From positions 1-27,907 of the forward strand of contig JAOTSS010000023.1 of assembly GCA_029864805.1 (NCBI GenBank): a stretch of 27,907 nt of DNA, in the 5' to 3' direction. Under the pieces are notes generated by a model. The model saw only the letters and a program-made list of their open reading frames with translations, had not been told where the DNA came from and did not search any database. Of this stretch, positions 23,696 to 27,907 are shown in pieces. The stretch's first letter is position 1; each line of letters begins with the position of its first letter. The position numbers and the translations under genes are program-made. The stretch is from Candidatus Nitrosopumilus sp. Lineage in GTDB: Archaea > Thermoproteota > Nitrososphaeria > Nitrososphaerales > Nitrosopumilaceae.

Positions 23696-24307
23696 TTAGG
23701 CTTCAAGTAACACTGTTTCTTTATCTGCAGTTCTGATGAGTTTTACTTTCTCAAGACCAACATGTCTTACTCTGATGACTTTCTTGAATGCTGCCATGAT
23801 ATCTGAATTAATTTTACTGTAACAAGTTGCTTGAACAAATTGGTCAATTGTCATCTCTGGTACTGTCTTATTGATTATGTCTCTTGCAATTAATCTAAGA
23901 GCATGTTTTCTCGATGTGTTTAATTGCCTGTGTGTTAAAGCAATTACTTTGATTCTAAAGATGTATCCATCTTTAGTTTTAATGTCTATGATGAAATTAA
24001 TTTTTGATGAACCACGTCTCACCAAACTACGCAAAAATTCTTTTGAATATTCGAATCTTTTGAAGATTGTTGTTGCCTTGTCCTCGTCTACCTTGTCAAT
24101 TTGGAAATAGATTTTGTATTGATGTTGTGAAGGATCGCCTTTTAGAATGTCGTAAAGTGTAACTTCTAAAACTCTGCCTGATGCATTTTCATCATCCGTT
24201 ATTGGTACATAAGCAATTGGTACATTGTTAAACGAATCTGGGGCATTAACTGTAATCCAGCGTTTTTCTCTCCACTTGTCCTTTACTCGACCTTTTCTAC
24301 GTGCCAA
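23696..24307 (-). CDS. rps3ae: Ribosomal protein eS1 (S3Ae)
   Basis: The sequence opens MARRKGRVKDKWREKRWITV and continues with APDSFNNVPIAYVP, GRVLEVTLYDILKGD and FKRFEYSKEFLRSLVRRGSS, all typical of the archaeal/eukaryotic small-subunit protein eS1. The length of 203 residues matches archaeal S3Ae. The start codon is TTG. A TATA-like box on the - strand lies about 26 nt away, indicating a leaderless message. It follows serS by 40 nt on the same strand and precedes the DUF54 gene. Confidence 0.95.
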   Translation of the reverse strand: MARRKGRVKDKWREKRWITVNAPDSFNNVPIAYVPITDDENASGRVLEVTLYDILKGDPSQHQYKIYFQIDKVDEDKATTIFKRFEYSKEFLRSLVRRGSSKINFIIDIKTKDGYIFRIKVIALTHRQLNTSRKHALRLIARDIINKTVPEMTIDQFVQATCYSKINSDIMAAFKKVIRVRHVGLEKVKLIRTADKETVLLEA

Positions 24308-24328
24308 TTATTATCGACCTTTGAACCC

Positions 24329-24338
24329 AAAATATAAG
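24329..24338 (-). promoter_or_regulatory. TATA box for the eS1 gene
   Basis: The - strand reads CTTATATTTT, centred about 26 nt from the TTG at 24307. It lies in the 40-nt gap after serS, so eS1 can be transcribed separately from the serS operon. Confidence 0.5.
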
Positions 24339-24347
24339 GGTATGTCA

Positions 24348-25613
24348 CTAGATCTCTTTCTGATTTCCCATGTAATTCTGTAAAACATGAGGAATTTTGA
24401 TGTGCCCATCTTTTGTTTGACCATTCTCCATCAATGCTACCAAAATTCTAGTTGTGGCAATTAGAGTACTGTTGAGTGTATGCATGTATTGGGTGTCTTC
24501 ATTTGTTTTATCTCTGAATCTTATCTTCAATCTTCTTGCTTGATAATCCAAACAATTTGAGCAAGATACAATCTCTCTGTAGGCATTTTGTCCTGGCATC
24601 CATGCTTCAACATCGTATGTTTTTGCTGAAACTTTTCCCATATCTCCCGTTGACAGAAGCATTACTCTGTATGGAATTCCCAAACTTTGATAAAATTCCT
24701 CAACAATAGATATCATTTTTTCATGTTCATTCCATGAATCTTCTGGTTTAGAAAATACAAATTGTTCTATTTTGTCAAACTGATGTACTCTAAAAATTCC
24801 TTTCTGATCTCTTCCATGTGCTCCTGCTTCTTTTCTAAAACATGGGCTAACTCCTGCATATCTTAAAGGTAAATCTTTCCCCTCAATGATTTCTTTGGAG
24901 TGCATTGCAGCCATTGCATGCTCAGATGTACCAATCATGTAGAGATCCTCTTCTTCAACTTTGTAAATAACTTCTTCAAAATCATCTGCTATTACTGCTC
25001 CTTCCATTGATTCTCGATTAATCATATAGGGGGGTTGAATTAGGGAATATTCTTTTTTTGCAAGAAAATCTAATCCATAATGAATTAATGATTGATTTAG
25101 TTTTACAAGATCATTTTTTAGATAGTAAAATCTGGCACCTGCTACCTTTGCTGCTCTTTCGAGATCAACTAAATCTAATTTTTTAGAAATATCAATATGA
25201 TCATTTATTCTAAAATCAAAATTTGGTAAATTTCCCCATTTTCTAATCTCGATGTTAGAACTTTCATCTACTCCTACGGGAACTGATTTGTGAACAAGAT
25301 TTGGAATTGTTAGTGCCAATTTCAAATATGATTTTTCAATGTTTTCTTGTTCTAATTCTAATTCTGACAGTTTAGATGAAACATTTTTCATCTCATTCAA
25401 AATTGATGATGTGTCTTCTCCTTTCTTCTTTTTCTGTGAAATCTCTAGTGCAACTTGATTTTTCTTTTTTCTAAGTTCGTCTGTCTTAATGATGAATTCA
25501 CGTCTTTTTTGATCAGATTCTATTAATCCTTCTAAATCAAATTCTACCGATCTTGCTTTGAGCATATCCTGAATAATCTGGGGATTTTCTTTGATCAATT
25601 TTGGATCTAACAT
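24348..25613 (-). CDS. serS: Seryl-tRNA synthetase
   Basis: It charges tRNA-Ser, and tRNA-Sec if present. The N-terminal residues 30-100 form the long antiparallel coiled-coil arm (KRREFIIKTDELRKKKNQVA, LNEMKNVSSKLSELELEQEN) that grips the tRNA long variable arm. The class II core follows: TSEHAMAA (229-236), motif 2 FRKEAGAHGRDQKGIFRVHQ (259-278) with DKIEQF (280-285), and motif 3 near the end (LNSTLIATTRILVALMENGQ). The length of 421 is that of the common bacterial-type SerRS, not the rare methanogen form. Its ATG overlaps the Pcc1 TAA by 1 nt, so translation is coupled. Confidence 0.96.
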   Translation of the reverse strand: MLDPKLIKENPQIIQDMLKARSVEFDLEGLIESDQKRREFIIKTDELRKKKNQVALEISQKKKKGEDTSSILNEMKNVSSKLSELELEQENIEKSYLKLALTIPNLVHKSVPVGVDESSNIEIRKWGNLPNFDFRINDHIDISKKLDLVDLERAAKVAGARFYYLKNDLVKLNQSLIHYGLDFLAKKEYSLIQPPYMINRESMEGAVIADDFEEVIYKVEEEDLYMIGTSEHAMAAMHSKEIIEGKDLPLRYAGVSPCFRKEAGAHGRDQKGIFRVHQFDKIEQFVFSKPEDSWNEHEKMISIVEEFYQSLGIPYRVMLLSTGDMGKVSAKTYDVEAWMPGQNAYREIVSCSNCLDYQARRLKIRFRDKTNEDTQYMHTLNSTLIATTRILVALMENGQTKDGHIKIPHVLQNYMGNQKEI

Positions 25614-25855
25614 TACTCGATCACCTTTAAAGCCACTTGGATATGTTCCAATACTTCATCAATTGTTCCAATAAGATGTTTCATGTTCTTCTTACTTTCA
25701 AAATTAAAAACTAGTTTGTTATCAATATTTTCAACATAAAGACTCAATCCTTCTGGAAAATTTACATTGTCAGGTTCTAACGCTTTTTTGACGGTTTCGG
25801 CTTTTTCTTTTGATATGTTATTGAGAACTACTTGTACTTGACACGTTAACGACAT
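25613..25855 (-). CDS. pcc1: KEOPS complex subunit Pcc1
   Basis: The 80-residue protein has the beta-alpha-beta layout of Pcc1: LTCQVQVVLNNISKEKAETV, a PDN segment (ALEPDNVNFPEGLSLYVENI), a FNFESKK strand and a C-terminal helix GTIDEVLEHIQVALKVIE. Pcc1 dimerises the KEOPS complex, which makes the t6A modification of tRNA. The ATG at 25853-25855 lies inside the end of the DHH gene, so the two overlap by 38 nt in different frames. The stop overlaps the SerS start by 1 nt. Other KEOPS genes (Kae1, Bud32, Cgi121) are not in this window. Confidence 0.85.
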   Translation of the reverse strand: MSLTCQVQVVLNNISKEKAETVKKALEPDNVNFPEGLSLYVENIDNKLVFNFESKKNMKHLIGTIDEVLEHIQVALKVIE

Positions 25856-27239
25856 TTACTTCCAAATAATTGAGAAATTCATCCAATTTGTCTTTAGTTA
25901 TTTTTGCTCCTGCTGCTGCATTATGTCCTCCTCCGATACCATTAAATCTCTCAGCTCCCACTCTCATTATTTCACTGAGATTGATATCTAAATTACAACC
26001 AAAAGATTTTCTTGAAGAAAATTTCATTGTATTTTCCTCTCCTTTTGTTCTCAAAATTACAATTTTTCCTGAATTTTTGGGAGAACCTGCAATTAATGAT
26101 GATATAGTCCCAGTCATTGTTTCTGGTACTATATCTTCCCCATTTACCATGATGCATGTTTTACTTTCCGAAATTCGCCATCTCTCATTTGATAATATGC
26201 TCATGTATTCTCTAATCATTTTTCTATATTCAGTTAGTATTGTTTCTCCTTCTCTTAGTATCTTATTTCTGTCTCCCATACATATTGCCATTCCAACTCC
26301 TGAACGATTTATTCTTCCACAGGAATTTAACATGGTTGAAAATTCTCTTCCATCACGTAGGAAGCTTCTATTATCTTCTCTTGGAAATGTGTAGGTATAT
26401 CCAATAAGTTCTGACATTATCTCAGTAGCATTTTTACCTGATGTAAATTTAGTAATTGATTCGATTACCTGCCTTTTCTCTTCTTCGTTTAACTCTGCTG
26501 GAACTCTCCATCTTCCATCTTCTTTTAGCTTAATTCCTGACGAATTTAGAAGAGAAAGACACGCATCCCTATTCCATGTCAAACCTTCTATAAATGGCTG
26601 TGAGGTAAATGCAAGTGCATCTGGAAGAGGTCTGGTTTCTCTTCCGACTAATAATAAATCTAAATCAATATCTACCAAACCTTGTTCTTTTGCGGTATTT
26701 GCAATATCGAAATTTTTTCCAGTAAATGATTTCTTTTCTCCCTGATCTTGTCTATCTCCTAATGCCGAAACAATCGCAATGGCAGACAAGTCTGAATTTT
26801 TTTCATCAAGTGCCATTGATGCAAGATATGCCATACCTCCTGCACAAATCTCAACTCCGCCATCAATTCCATATTTCCAAGCATTTATGACATTTTGATT
26901 ATCCATCTCTTTATCTGGAATTTGATGATGATCTAATACAACCCAATTGTCTCCTAGAGTTGAATCTAATTCGCTTGCAAAACCTCCTCCTAGATCTGTA
27001 ACAACATGAAAATCTCTGGAATCTGTTTTGAAAGACTTTGCTATATTTTTATTAAATTCTTTTGATGTTCTAACAGTACAATTTGCACCTGTTCTGATTA
27101 GAGCTTTGGTGATGATACTTCCAGACGTGAGTCCATCACAATCAATATGGGTTGTTACAAAAATTGATTTTTTTGACTTAATACAATCTGAAATTTTATC
27201 TCTGAAATAAGAAAGTGATTCATCCAACGATTTTGTCAT
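25818..27239 (-). CDS. RecJ-like DHH-family phosphoesterase (archaeal GAN/RecJ type)
   Basis: The DHH motifs are intact: HIDCDG (31-36), TDLGGG (81-86) and VLDHHQ (101-106, the DHH that ligates Mn2+). The C-terminal DHHA1 domain has GIGGGHNAAAGAKI (about 434-447). The set fits the archaeal RecJ homologue known as GAN, a GINS-associated nuclease related to Cdc45. The 473-residue length is usual. It could act in DNA replication or in RNA turnover; archaeal RecJ homologues include both. Its ATG overlaps the S15 stop by 1 nt, and its tail overlaps Pcc1 by 38 nt. The S15-RecJ neighbourhood recurs in archaea as far as I recall. Confidence 0.88.
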   Translation of the reverse strand: MTKSLDESLSYFRDKISDCIKSKKSIFVTTHIDCDGLTSGSIITKALIRTGANCTVRTSKEFNKNIAKSFKTDSRDFHVVTDLGGGFASELDSTLGDNWVVLDHHQIPDKEMDNQNVINAWKYGIDGGVEICAGGMAYLASMALDEKNSDLSAIAIVSALGDRQDQGEKKSFTGKNFDIANTAKEQGLVDIDLDLLLVGRETRPLPDALAFTSQPFIEGLTWNRDACLSLLNSSGIKLKEDGRWRVPAELNEEEKRQVIESITKFTSGKNATEIMSELIGYTYTFPREDNRSFLRDGREFSTMLNSCGRINRSGVGMAICMGDRNKILREGETILTEYRKMIREYMSILSNERWRISESKTCIMVNGEDIVPETMTGTISSLIAGSPKNSGKIVILRTKGEENTMKFSSRKSFGCNLDINLSEIMRVGAERFNGIGGGHNAAAGAKITKDKLDEFLNYLEVNVVNVSSTSSSQ

Positions 27240-27688
27240 TACTCTAACTGAGCAACCACGGATTTATATTTCCAGGTTTTAGGAATTCTCTCAATTCTTT
27301 TGTAGTAAACAGATAATCTGTGAACTTTGGCTTCTATTAATTCCAAAGATCTTACATTTCTATTGTCTCCTTTGTTTTCTTTCAGGTGCTTTTGAAGGCC
27401 TACTGCTTTCTTAACCATATTTTCAAGATCTTCGGGCATTTCAGGTTTCAAGTCATTTTCTTCAAGAATTTCACCCATGCTCTTCTTGGTAATTGGCTTG
27501 ATTAGAGGAATTGAATGCTGATCTCTTAGTTTAATTCCAATTTGACTTGGGGTTAAGCCATCTTTAGAATATTTTATGATTAACTCTTCGATTTCTTTAG
27601 GACTTTGTGTAATCCATGAAGGTGCACGTAACGTAGACGGTCTGATTGAGTGTGACTTTCCATGTCTATGTGTGTGCATTCGTCCCAT
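27239..27688 (-). CDS. rps15: Ribosomal protein uS15
   Basis: Archaeal-type uS15, with the N-terminal extension MGRMHTHRHGKSHSIRPSTL before the common core. DGLTPSQIGIKLRDQHSIPL and the helical LLxHLxxNKxD-like QKHLKENKGDNRNVRSLEL are diagnostic, and YYKRIERIPKTWKY closes the protein. It binds 16S rRNA in the platform. The length of 149 residues is normal for archaea. It is the first gene of a - strand operon with the RecJ-like, Pcc1 and SerS genes. Confidence 0.95.
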   Translation of the reverse strand: MGRMHTHRHGKSHSIRPSTLRAPSWITQSPKEIEELIIKYSKDGLTPSQIGIKLRDQHSIPLIKPITKKSMGEILEENDLKPEMPEDLENMVKKAVGLQKHLKENKGDNRNVRSLELIEAKVHRLSVYYKRIERIPKTWKYKSVVAQLE

Positions 27689-27708
27689 GATTTGGCTGAT
27701 TGAAGTAC

Positions 27709-27730
27709 AGAATTAAACGTTACTTATACT
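27709..27730 (-). promoter_or_regulatory. Promoter candidates for the uS15 operon
   Basis: Two TATA-like tracts occur on the - strand: AGTATAAGTA (27721-27730) and CGTTTAATTCT (27709-27719). They predict starts near 27699 (a leader of about 11 nt) or at the ATG itself. Which is used cannot be decided from sequence. Confidence 0.4.
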
Positions 27731-27770
27731 GATCTCGTACATAATATCGAAATTTGGGGATTAGAATAAA

Positions 27771-27780
27771 AGTTAAATAA
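27771..27780 (+). promoter_or_regulatory. TATA-like box before the secreted protein at 27812
   Basis: AGTTAAATAA lies about 36 nt before the ATG at 27812, predicting a leader of about 10 nt. This promoter is divergent from that of the uS15 operon. Confidence 0.4.
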
Positions 27781-27811
27781 CTCACTGGCTTCAAACGAGC
27801 AGGTAAACGGT

Positions 27812-27907
27812 ATGAATACAAAAATACTATTAGCAGCATCCTTAGTTGCTGTCTTCACTATAGGACTCTATGCAGAAGATGCAATAGCATTTGCACAATA
27901 CATGGGT
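27812..27907 (+). CDS. Secreted protein, 3'-truncated by the window edge
   Basis: An ATG opens 32 codons that run off the window. The visible part is a Sec signal peptide: MNTKILLAASLVAVFTIGLY, then AEDAIAFAQYMG, with a probable cleavage site after AIA or AFA. Only a few residues of the mature chain are present, so no function can be assigned. It is divergent from the uS15 operon. Confidence 0.7.
   Translation, partial: MNTKILLAASLVAVFTIGLYAEDAIAFAQYMG

Noticed and set aside
25870..26394. 174-codon open frame on the + strand opposite the RecJ-like gene
   Set aside because: It mirrors the well-supported DHH/DHHA1 coding sequence; the hydrophobic translation is an effect of reading the complementary strand.

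Overview
The window looks like chromosomal DNA of an ammonia-oxidising thaumarchaeon, most likely of the Nitrosopumilus/Nitrosarchaeum group. This rests on archaeal information-processing genes (TATA-binding protein, eS1/S3Ae, uS15, Pcc1, an archaeal RecJ-like DHH protein), a geranylgeranyl reductase-type flavoprotein for archaeal lipids, strong A+T bias, frequent TTG/GTG starts, TATA boxes that predict leaderless or short-leader transcripts, and small families typical of this phylum. No database search was possible, so the genus is an inference.

Region 1 (1-7985, + strand) is the most unusual part. Four consecutive secreted, acidic, cysteine-rich proteins are built almost entirely from thrombospondin type 3-like Ca2+-binding units (DxDxDGxxDxxDxCP ... 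DGCPD). They alternate as two subtypes, A-B-A-B, with near-identical A-to-B junctions, so the locus appears to be a tandem duplication of a two-gene cassette. The B genes carry a second periodicity: five units form a 205-residue (615-bp) block, and the second B gene has exactly one more block than the first. The first A gene has a six-unit block of about 700 bp.

Region 2 (7986-12655) holds a GMC-family oxidoreductase with a ferredoxin-like Cys cluster and a long C-terminal extension, translationally coupled to a small transthyretin-like protein. A divergent 310-residue orphan follows, with a possible 37-codon membrane peptide after it.

Region 3 (12656-16442) holds a tRNA-dihydrouridine synthase and a stand-alone Lrp/AsnC effector-binding domain. 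After these come a pair of perfect 9-bp hairpins (candidate small RNA or terminator) and a broken P-II (GlnK-like) gene with an early stop and two frameshifts. A 58-codon HTH-like gene, a one-pass membrane protein with an extracellular beta domain, a PD-(D/E)XK-like protein and a small orphan complete the region.

Region 4 (16479-23240, - strand) encodes TBP, an ASCH protein, a PLP-dependent fold-II enzyme fused to a rhodanese-like domain, a VWA protein coupled to a MoxR-type AAA+ ATPase, and a geranylgeranyl reductase-type enzyme. Upstream of the last lies a short GC-rich island.

Region 5 (23241-27688, - strand) is a housekeeping translation cluster: uS15, RecJ-like DHH, Pcc1 and SerS overlap one another by 1, 38 and 1 nt, followed by eS1 and a DUF54/exosome-type RNA-binding protein. 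A further secreted protein begins at the right edge (27812).
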